From the NCBI RefSeq assembly GCF_004362805.1, contig NZ_SNYF01000005.1, forward strand, positions 1,663,676-1,727,675: a stretch of 64,000 nucleotides of DNA, read 5' to 3'. The DNA is from Algoriphagus boseongensis. Lineage in GTDB: Bacteria > Bacteroidota > Bacteroidia > Cytophagales > Cyclobacteriaceae. A model generated the notes under the pieces. It had not been told where the DNA came from and did not search any database. It saw only the letters and a program-made list of their open reading frames with translations. Made by a program: the position numbers and the translations under genes. Of this stretch, positions 28,790 through 37,973 are shown in pieces (position 1 is the stretch's first letter; the number at the start of each line of letters is the position of its first letter).

Positions 28790-30709
28790 TTATTGATTTA
28801 ATGTAAACTCTCTTTCATAATACCCCCCTCTGGTTGAGGAAAGCTTGATTTTTCCTTTAACCGGCTCACTTCCTTCAACTTTAACTTTGAAAGTCGCTGA
28901 CTTCTTTTCACCTATTCCGGTGTAGCCAGCATAGATTGTCTTATCGTAAAGTTCCGGGGAGGTTATTTTCACCTTGGCATTTTCATATCCCTTGGTCAGT
29001 TCCTTTTCAAAGTCCAAACTCACCCGATCTTCCTGAACGATTTTGACAAGTTTAGCCTGTTCCAAAGCCACTGGGAGCTTACCTGTATTGGACCACTCTA
29101 AAGTGACTTCAAATTCACCATTGGTAATTTTCTTCACCTTGAGATCAGAAATGTTCAATTGAGGAAGCATTTTAGCCATGGCTAGATTAAACTGAGCCTG
29201 CTTTTTCGCCCAGTTTTCCAATTGCCAGGTTGGGCCATTTTGACCAAAAAACTTAGGATGAAATCCTCCAATTTCAACTTCCCCTAAAACTGGATGTGTA
29301 AATGGAGTCCAGACTTTAAAGCCCTTGCTTTCATTTGCCTCATCATCCCACATCAGTCCGTCGTAATCATCATAGATTCCATCCCCGTCATAATCTTTCA
29401 TGGCACCATTGTTCCATAGCTCATCCCCATACCAGATACTTCCATAATAGAAATAGCCAAAATCAGGTCCATGCCCAAAAAGAGGTTCAGGCTTTAAAGG
29501 ATCCCCAGTCATTGAATTGACTTTATATCGTGTGGCGTAGGTCTCATACACGTCTCCAGCCCAAGGATAATTGGTAAAAGAGAGTCCTAACTCATCGATC
29601 TCCTTATAAATCGCCAAATCTTCTGGATACATTCTTTCTTCGGATTTAGAGGTAGACGGTGGTCTCAAGTGCATGGGCACACGAGTATCCATAGAGTTGG
29701 CCACAGAAATATTGGGATGGCTCAAAACCCAAAGAGCAGTGTGACGAGTTTCGATTTCACTCAAGGGATACTCACCCGCACCAAATTGCGTGTATCCTCT
29801 CCCTGTCAAGTCGCCTCCGGTATTCGGTCTCCAGTTTTCAGGGTAATTTCTATGAAGATCCAATCCTCCGATTCCATCTTCGTTGTAGCTTCCGTCAACA
29901 TCGTTATCGATGCCTTCAGTATACATCAGGTATTCCCCTTTTCCGGGAAAAGTCCTTTTCATTAGCCTTCCTTTTGGATCTCGAGAATCAATGATAAAGT
30001 TGGCTTTTTCTTTTTCTTCTGGGGTTACCGCCTTTTTACGCATTTGATAGATTACTCCATCCCCATCCATATCTTCTTCCGGATCTTCATCTAGCAAACC
30101 ATCCCGATCCGTATCATCTGGTTTTACTGTACTTCGGTTTCTTTGCTCAGTAAAAAGATAAAGGTTGGAGCCATCAGGATTATTCTGCGGACGCAGGTAG
30201 ATGGCTTTTGAGTCAATCAAGGCAGTGATTTCGGCATCTTTTCCATAGTTTTCCAACAGATGCTGGGTCAACCAAAGTATAGATTCACTGGATGTAATTT
30301 CTCCTGAATGCCTTCCCCCTTCAAAATAAGCAGCAGGCTTATTGGTATCTTTCCCAGTCTTTTTATTCGTAATTGTCATTTGGTAAATCGGGCGACCTTC
30401 ATAAGATTCTCCAACAACATACAAATCCACAATATCTAGGAATTGCTGAGCCCACTTTTCATACCAGTGATACATGACATCCACGGTGTGGTATTTATCA
30501 AAAGTCAGTTTTTCCTGAGGAGTGTATTCTACTTCCGGGAATTCAAATTTTCTGAAAAAGGAAGGTCCGTGCCTCTCTCCTGAGACTGTATGAAATTTCA
30601 GTTTGGGATTTTTCTCGGGAAAAAGCTTTTCCGCTTGGAAAGGTTTCACCTGGCTTAGGGCCGATCCTGCCACAAGGCAAAATGCAGGAATGAGAATCAA
30701 ATTTTTCAT
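28790..30709 (-). CDS. Secreted M14-family zinc carboxypeptidase with altered third ligand
   Basis: 639 residues from the ATG at 30709, which opens directly on a signal peptide (LILIPAFCLVAGSALSQ). The M14 domain has zinc ligands His134 and Glu137 (GGRHSGEI), NNPDG at 176-180 and LHRNYPENW at 285-293, with the catalytic glutamate block GEVEIGGFHP. Where relatives usually read FHT before LRP, this protein has MDT (Asp341), so the third zinc ligand is changed. Two Asp-rich calcium-type loops (DDTDRDGLLDEDPEEDMDGD and DYDGDGIYDDYDG) are inserted in the domain. It is first in an operon with the S9 peptidase. Confidence 0.9.
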   Translation of the reverse strand: MKNLILIPAFCLVAGSALSQVKPFQAEKLFPEKNPKLKFHTVSGERHGPSFFRKFEFPEVEYTPQEKLTFDKYHTVDVMYHWYEKWAQQFLDIVDLYVVGESYEGRPIYQMTITNKKTGKDTNKPAAYFEGGRHSGEITSSESILWLTQHLLENYGKDAEITALIDSKAIYLRPQNNPDGSNLYLFTEQRNRSTVKPDDTDRDGLLDEDPEEDMDGDGVIYQMRKKAVTPEEKEKANFIIDSRDPKGRLMKRTFPGKGEYLMYTEGIDNDVDGSYNEDGIGGLDLHRNYPENWRPNTGGDLTGRGYTQFGAGEYPLSEIETRHTALWVLSHPNISVANSMDTRVPMHLRPPSTSKSEERMYPEDLAIYKEIDELGLSFTNYPWAGDVYETYATRYKVNSMTGDPLKPEPLFGHGPDFGYFYYGSIWYGDELWNNGAMKDYDGDGIYDDYDGLMWDDEANESKGFKVWTPFTHPVLGEVEIGGFHPKFFGQNGPTWQLENWAKKQAQFNLAMAKMLPQLNISDLKVKKITNGEFEVTLEWSNTGKLPVALEQAKLVKIVQEDRVSLDFEKELTKGYENAKVKITSPELYDKTIYAGYTGIGEKKSATFKVKVEGSEPVKGKIKLSSTRGGYYEREFTLNQ

Positions 30710-30768
30710 GATTTTACTAGGTTGGGAGGCTAAAAATAGAAATTGAAGCCATTGCCCTACCAACCGCT

Positions 30769-30796
30769 CAAAAAAAAAGACCGATTACTCGGTCTG
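30769..30796 (-). terminator. Intrinsic terminator of the TonB-like gene
   Basis: On the minus strand GACCGA-GTAA-TCGGTC is followed by nine T. It directly abuts the stop of the gene at 30797-31312. Confidence 0.9.
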
Positions 30797-31312
30797 TTAT
30801 TTTTTGATGATCAATTCAAATTGCGTGGGGCTGTATGATGAAAAACCCGGGACTGGCTTACAGGATGGCAACTTCCTTATGACGTAATCCAAACGTTCGT
30901 GAAGGCCCTTATCCACTTCACTCAGGATTTTGAATCCAGATACTTCCCCTTTGGAATTGACTTGAAGCAAAACGGAAACTTCTTCAATAGCCTGACTTTT
31001 CTTTGTCCTGAATAAAAAAGGAGAATAGCTATCAATCATGTCTAGAGTATACTCCGGCCAAACCCAATGAGAATTCAGGCTTTTTGCCAATTTTTCCTCA
31101 ACAATAGTCAAAGGCTCAAAATTCAATTCTTCCTTTAATGAGATTTCTGTTCCTTCATTCGACTCATTTAATTTATTAATCACCAAATGATTATAAGTTA
31201 CAGAAAAAGCTGAAGCAGAAAATACTTCATTGTTTTGCTGAGCAATTGCAGCATGGTTTTCAACTGGGAAAGAAGAAAACAAAATCAAAATGGAGGAGAA
31301 AAGTAGTTTCAT
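30797..31312 (-). CDS. Small secreted protein with TonB C-terminal-like domain
   Basis: 171 residues from the ATG at 31312, which gives a signal peptide (LLFSSILILFSSFPVENHAAIA); in-frame upstream starts at 31324 and 31345 lie close to the promoter box. The middle is unremarkable. The last 70 residues (EVSVLLQVNSKGEVSGFKIL...LDYVIRKLPSCKPVPGF) have the strand-helix-strand pattern of TonB C-terminal domains, in which V.V...G.V...I and L...l..l..w.P are conserved. It lacks a membrane anchor after cleavage, so it is not a complete TonB. Function unknown. Single gene with its own terminator. Confidence 0.7.
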   Translation of the reverse strand: MKLLFSSILILFSSFPVENHAAIAQQNNEVFSASAFSVTYNHLVINKLNESNEGTEISLKEELNFEPLTIVEEKLAKSLNSHWVWPEYTLDMIDSYSPFLFRTKKSQAIEEVSVLLQVNSKGEVSGFKILSEVDKGLHERLDYVIRKLPSCKPVPGFSSYSPTQFELIIKK

Positions 31313-31329
31313 GACTAGTAGCATAACAA

Positions 31330-31339
31330 TGCGAAAGTA
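31330..31339 (-). promoter_or_regulatory. Candidate -7 element of the TonB-like gene
   Basis: TACTTTCGCA on the minus strand, close to the TAnnTTTGCA form seen in Bacteroidota. The same TATACYTTCGCA block occurs before sufB. A matching -33 TTG at the usual distance is not present. Confidence 0.35.
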
Positions 31340-31402
31340 TAACAATTAGACAATAAAAAAAACTTCAAATACATTTTTTTGCATTTTATATTAAAATTTT
31401 TC

Positions 31403-31431
31403 CAATAAAAAAGTCTTGCCAGCAGCAAGAC
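31403..31431 (-). terminator. Terminator-like hairpin with no obvious gene
   Basis: On the minus strand GTCTTGC-TGCTG-GCAAGAC is followed by TTTTTTATT. Nothing coding is seen to its right on that strand before the divergent regulator gene, so what it ends is unknown. Confidence 0.6.
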
Positions 31432-31696
31432 CCTTTTCAGAATATAAACCCAAATATAACTTTAGAGATTAAAAGTTTTCTTTTGAATATCAATTATTTG
31501 CCTTAAATCCAAAACTCAACTGAATTGATATGTCTTGAAGAAAAAAACAAAATAATTAATTGAAACTTCCTATCAGTGCCAAAGTAAATGGATTTTACTA
31601 ATAATTACAAATTGAAAAAATAATTTTGCAATATTTTGAACAATCTCTAATTTACCACGACTTTCATTAAAAATCATCTAAATCCTCTCAAGGAAA

Positions 31697-32170
31697 ATGG
31701 ACAAAATTTTAGATATCGACAACATAGACCTAAAAATCATCTCTCTTTTAAACGAGGACGCCAAAACTCCTTATACCGAAATTGCGAAAAAGGTATTTGT
31801 TTCTTCGGGCACAGTGCATGTGCGAATGAAGAAGCTTGAAGACATGGGAATAGTTAAAAGCGCCACATTAAATATAGACTTTTCAAAATTGGGCTATGAC
31901 ATCTCTGCTTTCTTGGGAATTTATTTAGAAAAGAGCTCCCTTTATGATAATGTGATTGAAAAGTTGAAAGAAATCCCAGAAGTGGTAAGTGCATACTATA
32001 CCACCGGTAACTATTCGATTTTTGCAAAAATCATTTGTCGAGATACCAACCATTTAAGATTAGTTCTTGACAGCATTCAAAAAGTAGATGGAATTGACAG
32101 AACAGAAACTTTGATTGTATTGGAGGAGAGTATCAACAGACCAATACAATTCTTCGATAAAGAGAAATAA
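31697..32170 (+). CDS. Lrp/AsnC-family transcriptional regulator
   Basis: 157 residues. The N-terminal helix-turn-helix is DLKIISLLNEDAKTPYTEIAKK and GTVHVRMKKLEDMGIVK; the RAM ligand-binding domain (about 70-150) has AFLGIYLEK, EVVSAYYTTGNYSIFAKI and GIDRTETLIVLEE. Family members bind amino acids or other small effectors and regulate metabolism. It stands alone upstream of the suf operon and ends in a terminator, so a link to iron-sulphur assembly is possible but not shown. Confidence 0.93.
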   Translation: MDKILDIDNIDLKIISLLNEDAKTPYTEIAKKVFVSSGTVHVRMKKLEDMGIVKSATLNIDFSKLGYDISAFLGIYLEKSSLYDNVIEKLKEIPEVVSAYYTTGNYSIFAKIICRDTNHLRLVLDSIQKVDGIDRTETLIVLEESINRPIQFFDKEK

Positions 32171-32229
32171 GTCTATTTAGATTAAATCTAGATTAATAAA
32201 AAGAAGCTTTGCCTCTTCCAAAAAATCAA

Positions 32230-32258
32230 ATGCCCGAAAATTATCGGGCATTTTTATT
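32230..32258 (+). terminator. Intrinsic terminator of the Lrp-type gene
   Basis: AATGCCCGA-AAATTA-TCGGGCATT hairpin followed by TTTATTTT. Confidence 0.9.
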
Positions 32259-32369
32259 TTTTCTAAAACCCCTGATTTTTGAGCCAAATTCAAACAAAAT
32301 CAATACATATAGGAAATACCCTATAGATTTTTCAAATGACATCGAACATTATTTTTTGAGAATATGTTA

Positions 32370-32379
32370 TACCTTCGCA
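32370..32379 (+). promoter_or_regulatory. Candidate -7 element of the suf operon
   Basis: TACCTTCGCA 33 nt before the sufB start, one base from TAnnTTTGCA. A TTG lies only 12 nt upstream, so the -33 element is not convincing. Confidence 0.35.
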
Positions 32380-32411
32380 TCAAAATGTAATTAGTCTAAA
32401 TAACTCGGCAC

Positions 32412-33857
32412 ATGAGCAAAGACAATCAAATCTTAGAAGAACTCACCTCTAAAGAATATGAGCATGGTTGGTCGGTCAATTACGAGGCCGATGAAGCACC
32501 TGCTGGATTAAACGAAGACATCATCCGTTGGATTTCTGCAAAGAAAGAAGAACCGGAATGGTTGCTCGAATGGAGATTGAAGGCTTTTAGGACTTGGATG
32601 AATATGCCTGAGCCTGAATGGGCTAATGTCACATACCCAAAGATCGACCTGCAAGCATTAAAATATTACTCTGCCCCTAAGCAGATCAAAAAAACAAAAA
32701 GCCTAGAGGAAGTAGATCCCGAATTGATCGCCATATACGAGCGTTTGGGAATTTCTTTGAATGAGCAAAAAAGACTTCAGGGAATTGCAGTAGATGCAGT
32801 ATTAGACTCTGTGTCCGTTGCTACGACTTTTAAAGGTACTCTAGCGAAATTAGGAATTGTATTTTGTTCGTTCAGTGAGGCAGTAAAGGAACACCCAGAA
32901 CTAGTGAAAAAGTATCTTGGTTCTGTTGTGCCTATGACCGACAATTACTACGCTGCGCTAAACTCAGCTGTATTTTCTGATGGATCTTTTTGCTATATCC
33001 CAAAGGGAGTCAGATGCCCAATGGAGCTTTCTACCTATTTCAGAATTAATGCCGCAAACACCGGTCAGTTTGAAAGAACCTTGATCGTTGCTGAAGAGTC
33101 TTCTTATGTTTCTTATTTGGAGGGTTGTACAGCTCCTCAGCGTGATGAAAATCAGCTTCACGCTGCAGTTGTAGAAATTTATGCGGCTGCACATGCAGAA
33201 GTTAAGTATTCAACTGTTCAAAACTGGTTTCCAGGTGATAAAGAAGGTAAAGGCGGTATCTATAACTTCGTAACAAAAAGAGGAATTTGTGCCGGTGACC
33301 ACTCTAAGATTTCTTGGACTCAGGTTGAAACTGGTTCTGCCGTGACTTGGAAATACCCTTCTTGTATATTAAAAGGAGACTATTCTATCGGTGAATTCTA
33401 CTCCGTTGCTGTGACCAACAATTACCAGCAAGCGGATACAGGTACAAAAATGATTCACATTGGTAAAAACACCAAGTCAAGAATTGTATCCAAAGGTATC
33501 TCTGCCGGAAAATCCCAAAACTCTTACAGAGGTCAAGTACAAGTGATGAAGCGTGCTGATAACGCTAGAAACTTCTCACAGTGCGACTCTTTGTTGATGG
33601 GCGATCAATGTGGAGCACATACTTTCCCATATATCGATATCAATAACCCTTCCGCCAAGGTGGAACACGAAGCCACAACTTCAAAAATTGGAGAAGATCA
33701 GATTTTCTATTGCAACCAAAGAGGAATAGCTACTGAAGATGCAGTGGCCTTGATCGTAAATGGTTATGCAAAAGAAGTCTTGAATCAGCTTCCAATGGAA
33801 TTTGCGGTGGAAGCTCAAAAGCTTCTTGCCCTTACCCTTGAAGGCTCTGTTGGTTAA
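32412..33857 (+). CDS. sufB: Fe-S cluster assembly scaffold SufB
   Basis: 481 residues, the normal SufB length. It carries the family blocks [73 protein letters not shown] and [20 protein letters not shown]. SufB forms the SufBC2D complex that builds iron-sulphur clusters from cysteine sulphur delivered by SufS/SufE. It is the first of at least six same-strand genes with short gaps, the standard Bacteroidota suf order B-C-D-S-E followed by a DUF59 gene. Very confident. Confidence 0.98.
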   Translation: MSKDNQILEELTSKEYEHGWSVNYEADEAPAGLNEDIIRWISAKKEEPEWLLEWRLKAFRTWMNMPEPEWANVTYPKIDLQALKYYSAPKQIKKTKSLEEVDPELIAIYERLGISLNEQKRLQGIAVDAVLDSVSVATTFKGTLAKLGIVFCSFSEAVKEHPELVKKYLGSVVPMTDNYYAALNSAVFSDGSFCYIPKGVRCPMELSTYFRINAANTGQFERTLIVAEESSYVSYLEGCTAPQRDENQLHAAVVEIYAAAHAEVKYSTVQNWFPGDKEGKGGIYNFVTKRGICAGDHSKISWTQVETGSAVTWKYPSCILKGDYSIGEFYSVAVTNNYQQADTGTKMIHIGKNTKSRIVSKGISAGKSQNSYRGQVQVMKRADNARNFSQCDSLLMGDQCGAHTFPYIDINNPSAKVEHEATTSKIGEDQIFYCNQRGIATEDAVALIVNGYAKEVLNQLPMEFAVEAQKLLALTLEGSVG

Positions 33858-33900
33858 TCCGATTGGAAAATTGGAAAGTTAAAATTGAAAATTTAGAATC

Positions 33901-34662
33901 ATGTTAAGCATAAAAAATCTACACGCCTCAGTGGAAGGTACTCCTATTCTAAGAGGCATCAATCTGGAAGTAAAAGCCGGTGAGGTTCACGCAATCATGG
34001 GACCAAATGGCTCAGGAAAATCTACTCTAGCTTCTGTTCTTGCCGGTCGTGAAGAATACGAGGTAACTGACGGGGAGGTAATTTTCCAAGGAAAAGATTT
34101 ATTGGATTTAGCTCCTGAAGATCGCGCAAGAGAAGGTGTTTTCCTTGCTTTCCAATATCCAGTTGAAATCCCTGGGGTTTCTTCTACCAACTTCCTTAGA
34201 ACTGCCTTGAACCAGGTAAGAGAATATAGAGGCTTGGAGCCTTTGGATGCGGTTAAATTTCTTTCTCTGATGAAAGAGAAAATGGCTTTGGTGGAAATTG
34301 ATCAAAAATTATTGAGCAGATCCCTGAATGAAGGTTTTTCCGGAGGGGAAAAGAAGCGAAACGAGATTTTCCAGATGGCGATGTTAGAGCCAACCCTTTC
34401 CATTTTGGATGAAACTGATTCAGGTTTGGATATTGACGCTTTGAGAATTGTATCCAATGGCGTAAACAAATTGAAGTCTGATAAGACAGCTACCATTGTG
34501 GTAACCCACTACCAGAGATTGCTGGATTATATTGTTCCGGATTACGTTCACGTCCTTTATAAAGGAAGAATTGTAAAGTCCGGCACCAAAGAACTCGCTC
34601 TAGAGCTTGAAGAAAAAGGCTACGACTGGATAAAAGAAGAAGTTGACTCTGCAACTGTCTGA
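33901..34662 (+). CDS. sufC: Fe-S cluster assembly ATPase SufC
   Basis: 253 residues. ABC ATPase with Walker A GPNGSGKST, the SufC-type Q-loop FLAFQYPVEIPGV, signature LNEGFSGGEKKRNE and Walker B LSILDETDSGLD. These are the specific marks of SufC, which powers conformational change of SufB-SufD. It lies 43 nt after sufB and 17 nt before sufD. The gap before the ATG holds repeated gaaaatt-like runs but no hairpin. Confidence 0.98.
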   Translation: MLSIKNLHASVEGTPILRGINLEVKAGEVHAIMGPNGSGKSTLASVLAGREEYEVTDGEVIFQGKDLLDLAPEDRAREGVFLAFQYPVEIPGVSSTNFLRTALNQVREYRGLEPLDAVKFLSLMKEKMALVEIDQKLLSRSLNEGFSGGEKKRNEIFQMAMLEPTLSILDETDSGLDIDALRIVSNGVNKLKSDKTATIVVTHYQRLLDYIVPDYVHVLYKGRIVKSGTKELALELEEKGYDWIKEEVDSATV

Positions 34663-34679
34663 AATCAAAACCTAAAACC

Positions 34680-35948
34680 ATGAGTACCTTGACCCAACAA
34701 GATACATTTCAAGCTTTTCTTGCAGCATCTCCTTCCAATTTTCCTTCGGTAAGAACAACCGGGAAGGAAAGTTTTATTTCCCAAGGTCTTCCTGCAGTAA
34801 AAGCTGAAGAATATAAATTCACCAACATCACCAAGAAGTTAGAATCTTCGATTCAAAACTTCTCCCCTGCCCTTCCTTTAGCTGTTTCAGCAGAGCAAGT
34901 GAAATCAGCCCTGATTGAAGGATTTGAAGGTGACGTTTTGGTATTTTCTAACGGCAGTTTTGTCCCTGAGCTTTCTTCAAAAATTGAAGGAGTTGAGGTT
35001 TCTTTATTGTCTGGTAAAGAAGATACTGCTCTTGGAAGCATCGCCAAACCTAATAAAGATGTTTTCGCAGCATTGAATCAGGCTTCTTTCCAAGATGGAA
35101 TCTTTATTTCAGTTCCTAAAAAAGCTCAGATCGAGAAACCTATTCTTTTGCTTTCCTTCAATGGAGCAAATGCTGGCCAAGTAGTTCAACCTAGAGTTTG
35201 GATTCAAGTTGGAGATTTTGCTGAAGTGACTTTTCTAGATCAAAGCGTTTCTTTGGGTGAGCAAAGTTATTTCTTGAACAAAGTCGTAGAAATTAAAGGT
35301 GGAATCAATTCCCAAATCAATTATTACCGAATTCAAAACGAAGGAAAAAACTGTGTTGAAGTAAGTAATATCGAGACAGACATTCAGAAAGACGCAAAGT
35401 TCACTTCTGTCAACCTATCCCTTTCTGGAGATATGGTTAGAAACAACCTGAGCTTAAATCTTTTGGGAAGCAACTCCGAGGGAAATATGTATGGTATCTA
35501 TTTGTTGAATGGCAAAAGCCACGTAGACAACCATACTAATGTGGATCATACTATCCCTCACGCAGAATCCAATGAATTGTATAAAGGTATTTTGGCAGAT
35601 CAAAGCCGAGGAGTTTTCAACGGAAAAATCTTTGTTCGTCAGGATGCTCAAAAAACCAATGCATTCCAGCAAAACAACAATATTCTCCTTTCTGAGGATG
35701 CCATCGTCAACACCAAACCTCAATTGGAAATTTGGGCAGACGATGTAAAATGCTCTCACGGATGTACAGTGGGTCAATTGGATGAAGAGGCTCTTTTCTA
35801 CCTTCAAGCTAGAGGAATCGATAAGCTTACAGCCAAAGGTCTTTTGCTTTATGCTTTTGCAGGGGAAGTTTTGGAGAAAATTGAGGAAGAAAGCTTCCGA
35901 AACTACGCTGTCGGCCTGATTCAGGATCGCTTGGGAAGTAAATTTTAA
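34680..35948 (+). CDS. sufD: Fe-S cluster assembly protein SufD
   Basis: 422 residues. The C-terminal beta-helix core carries NGKSHVDNHTNVDHTIPHAES, KGILADQSRGVFNGKIFVRQ, TNAFQQNNNILLSEDA, and EIWADDVKCSHGCTVGQLDEEALFYLQARG, the SufD signature including the His/Cys used with SufB. The N-terminal 120 residues are variable, as expected. Partner of SufB and SufC in the scaffold complex. Confidence 0.97.
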   Translation: MSTLTQQDTFQAFLAASPSNFPSVRTTGKESFISQGLPAVKAEEYKFTNITKKLESSIQNFSPALPLAVSAEQVKSALIEGFEGDVLVFSNGSFVPELSSKIEGVEVSLLSGKEDTALGSIAKPNKDVFAALNQASFQDGIFISVPKKAQIEKPILLLSFNGANAGQVVQPRVWIQVGDFAEVTFLDQSVSLGEQSYFLNKVVEIKGGINSQINYYRIQNEGKNCVEVSNIETDIQKDAKFTSVNLSLSGDMVRNNLSLNLLGSNSEGNMYGIYLLNGKSHVDNHTNVDHTIPHAESNELYKGILADQSRGVFNGKIFVRQDAQKTNAFQQNNNILLSEDAIVNTKPQLEIWADDVKCSHGCTVGQLDEEALFYLQARGIDKLTAKGLLLYAFAGEVLEKIEEESFRNYAVGLIQDRLGSKF

Positions 35949-35954
35949 TCCCAC

Positions 35955-37178
35955 ATGAGTTTAAATATAGACCAAATCAGGGGCTTGTTTCCTGTGCTTC
36001 ATCAAGAAGTACACGGCAAGCCCCTGATTTATTTTGATAATGCTGCTACTACCCAAAAGCCTCTGGCAGTAATTGAGGCCTTGACGAAATATTATGAGTT
36101 TGACAACTCAAATATTCACAGGGGAGCTCATGCCTTGGCTGATCGGGCCACTCGGTATTACGAGGAGACTCGGGAGGCTGTGCGGGAATTCATCCACGCC
36201 AAGGAAGCTGCAGAGATCATTTTTACTAAGGGAACTACCGAAAGCATCAATCTGGTCGCCAAGACTTTTGGCTCAAAATTCATTGGAAAAGGGGATGAAA
36301 TTATCATCTCGACAATGGAACATCATTCGAATATTGTTCCTTGGCAAATGCTCTGTGAAGAAAAAGGAGCAATTCTTAGAGTAATTCCAATTAATGAGGC
36401 TGGAGAAATTCTTTACGAAGAATTCGAAAAATTGCTTTCTCCAAAAACCAAATTGGTCAGTATTGTCCACGCATCCAATGCCCTTGGGACAATCAATCCT
36501 GTGAAAAAAGTGATTGACGCGGCGCATTCATTTGGGGCAAAAGTCCTTTTGGATGGGGCGCAATCTACCTCTCATTTGGAAATTAATGTCCAGGATTTGA
36601 ATTGTGATTTCATGGCCTTTTCTGCCCACAAGCTCTATGGTCCTACCGGTCTTGGAGTTTTGTATGGAAAAAGAGAAGTCCTGGAATCTATGCCTCCGTT
36701 TTTAGGGGGAGGGGAAATGATCAAAGAGGTGACTTTTGAGAAAACCACCTACAACGAAATCCCATTTAAATTTGAGGCGGGCACACCAAATATCGCAGAT
36801 GTGATTGCCTTCAAAGCTGCTTTGGACTTTATCAAGGATCTCACAAAACCGGAGATAAAAGCGCACGAAGATTCACTTTTAGCCTATGCCAAAGAATTGA
36901 CAAAAGACATAAAAGGCTTTATTCCCGTTGGAACTGCGAAAGAAAAAGTATCCGTTTTATCGTTCAATATCAACGGAATGCATCCCTTCGATGTGGGGCA
37001 AATGTTGGATGCCAAAGGCATTGCCGTGAGGACAGGCCACCATTGTACTCAACCTTTGATGAAACGTTTTGGGATTGAGGGAACTGTCAGAGCCTCTTTT
37101 GCGGTTTACAATACCAAATCAGAAATTGAAAAATTAGCTGAGGGTGTGGCCCAGATAGCAAGATTTAAAAATAAATGA
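35955..37178 (+). CDS. sufS: Cysteine desulfurase SufS
   Basis: 407 residues, PLP fold type I. FDNAATTQKP, NIHRGAHALADRAT, TMEHHSNIVPWQML, DGAQSTSHL, FSAHKLYGPTGLG with the PLP lysine, and RTGHHCTQPLMKRF with the active-site cysteine identify a group II cysteine desulfurase. It takes sulphur from cysteine and passes it to SufE. Its stop overlaps the sufE start as ATGA, so the pair is translationally coupled. Confidence 0.98.
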   Translation: MSLNIDQIRGLFPVLHQEVHGKPLIYFDNAATTQKPLAVIEALTKYYEFDNSNIHRGAHALADRATRYYEETREAVREFIHAKEAAEIIFTKGTTESINLVAKTFGSKFIGKGDEIIISTMEHHSNIVPWQMLCEEKGAILRVIPINEAGEILYEEFEKLLSPKTKLVSIVHASNALGTINPVKKVIDAAHSFGAKVLLDGAQSTSHLEINVQDLNCDFMAFSAHKLYGPTGLGVLYGKREVLESMPPFLGGGEMIKEVTFEKTTYNEIPFKFEAGTPNIADVIAFKAALDFIKDLTKPEIKAHEDSLLAYAKELTKDIKGFIPVGTAKEKVSVLSFNINGMHPFDVGQMLDAKGIAVRTGHHCTQPLMKRFGIEGTVRASFAVYNTKSEIEKLAEGVAQIARFKNK

Positions 37179-37606
37179 GCGCGATAAAAGATATTCAGGA
37201 GGAGATTATTTCAGAATTTGAAATCCTGGGAGATGATAAAGAGTCTACCATTTTCTATATCATGGAACTCGGAAACAATCTTGAGGCTTTTCCTGAATCA
37301 GAAAAAACAGAACAAAACATCATCAAAGGCTGTCAGTCCAAAGTTTGGTTGATTGCAGATGATCAGGATGGAAAAGTCCACTATCAGGCAGATTCCAATA
37401 CGGACATCACCAAAGGTCTGATTTCCCTTTTGATTCGGGTTTTAAACAATCGTACTCCTCAGGAGATTATCCATGCTGAACTTAATTTTATTGATAAGAT
37501 AGGCATGGGAAGTATCATCGGAAGCCAAAGATCAAACGGTCTGGCAGCCATGATCAAACAAATGAAATTGTATGCTCTAGCTTTTCAAACCAAGCAAAAT
37601 GCCTGA
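37175..37606 (+). CDS. sufE: Sulphur acceptor protein SufE
   Basis: 143 residues. NIIKGCQSKVWLIAD contains the conserved acceptor cysteine, and the C-terminal helix region has GSIIGSQRSNGLAAMIKQMK. SufE receives persulphide from SufS and hands it to SufB. Starts in an ATGA overlap with sufS and overlaps the next gene by 8 nt, in a compact operon. Confidence 0.97.
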   Translation: MSAIKDIQEEIISEFEILGDDKESTIFYIMELGNNLEAFPESEKTEQNIIKGCQSKVWLIADDQDGKVHYQADSNTDITKGLISLLIRVLNNRTPQEIIHAELNFIDKIGMGSIIGSQRSNGLAAMIKQMKLYALAFQTKQNA

Positions 37607-37949
37607 AATGGAAGCTAAAAACGAAACAATAAGCGCAAGCCAAGTGGAAAATTTAAGGGATAAAGTAGTCACGGCGATCAAGCAGGTCTATGACCCTGAA
37701 ATCCCCGTGGACGTCTACGAGTTGGGGCTGATTTACGAAATCACCGTTTATCCAGTCAACAACGTTTACGTTCAGATGACATTGACTTCACCCAATTGCC
37801 CTTCAGCGGAGTTTATTCCTTCTGAAGTGAAGGATAAAATCCAGCAGATCCAAGGAGTGAACAATGTGGAAGTCGAAGTGACTTTTGATCCCCCTTATTC
37901 TCAAGACATGATGTCAGAGGCTGCGAAACTTGAACTAGGATTTCTCTAA
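37599..37949 (+). CDS. DUF59/MIP18-family Fe-S assembly protein (SufT-like)
   Basis: 116 residues. After a charged leader, the MIP18/DUF59 domain begins VVTAIKQVYDPEIPVDVYELGL and continues MTLTSPNCPSAEFIPSEV, with the cysteine in SPNCP typical of the family, and VEVEVTFDPPYSQDMMS. Homologues help mature or deliver Fe-S clusters and are a standard part of the suf operon in this phylum. The start overlaps sufE by 8 nt; a second Met three codons on is an alternative. Confidence 0.93.
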   Translation: MPEMEAKNETISASQVENLRDKVVTAIKQVYDPEIPVDVYELGLIYEITVYPVNNVYVQMTLTSPNCPSAEFIPSEVKDKIQQIQGVNNVEVEVTFDPPYSQDMMSEAAKLELGFL

Positions 37950-37973
37950 ACCAGTAAATAAAAAATCAACAAT

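Larger units (their letters stand above)
31313..31696. other. AT-rich intergenic region between divergent genes
   Basis: About 380 bp. It holds the promoter area of the TonB-like gene (left), a stray terminator-like hairpin at 31403-31431, and the promoter area of the Lrp-type regulator (right), including an exact TAATTTTG at 31621-31628. I see no open frame or RNA gene. Confidence 0.6.

Noticed and set aside
35454..35954. 166-residue minus-strand frame
   Set aside because: Antisense to sufD.
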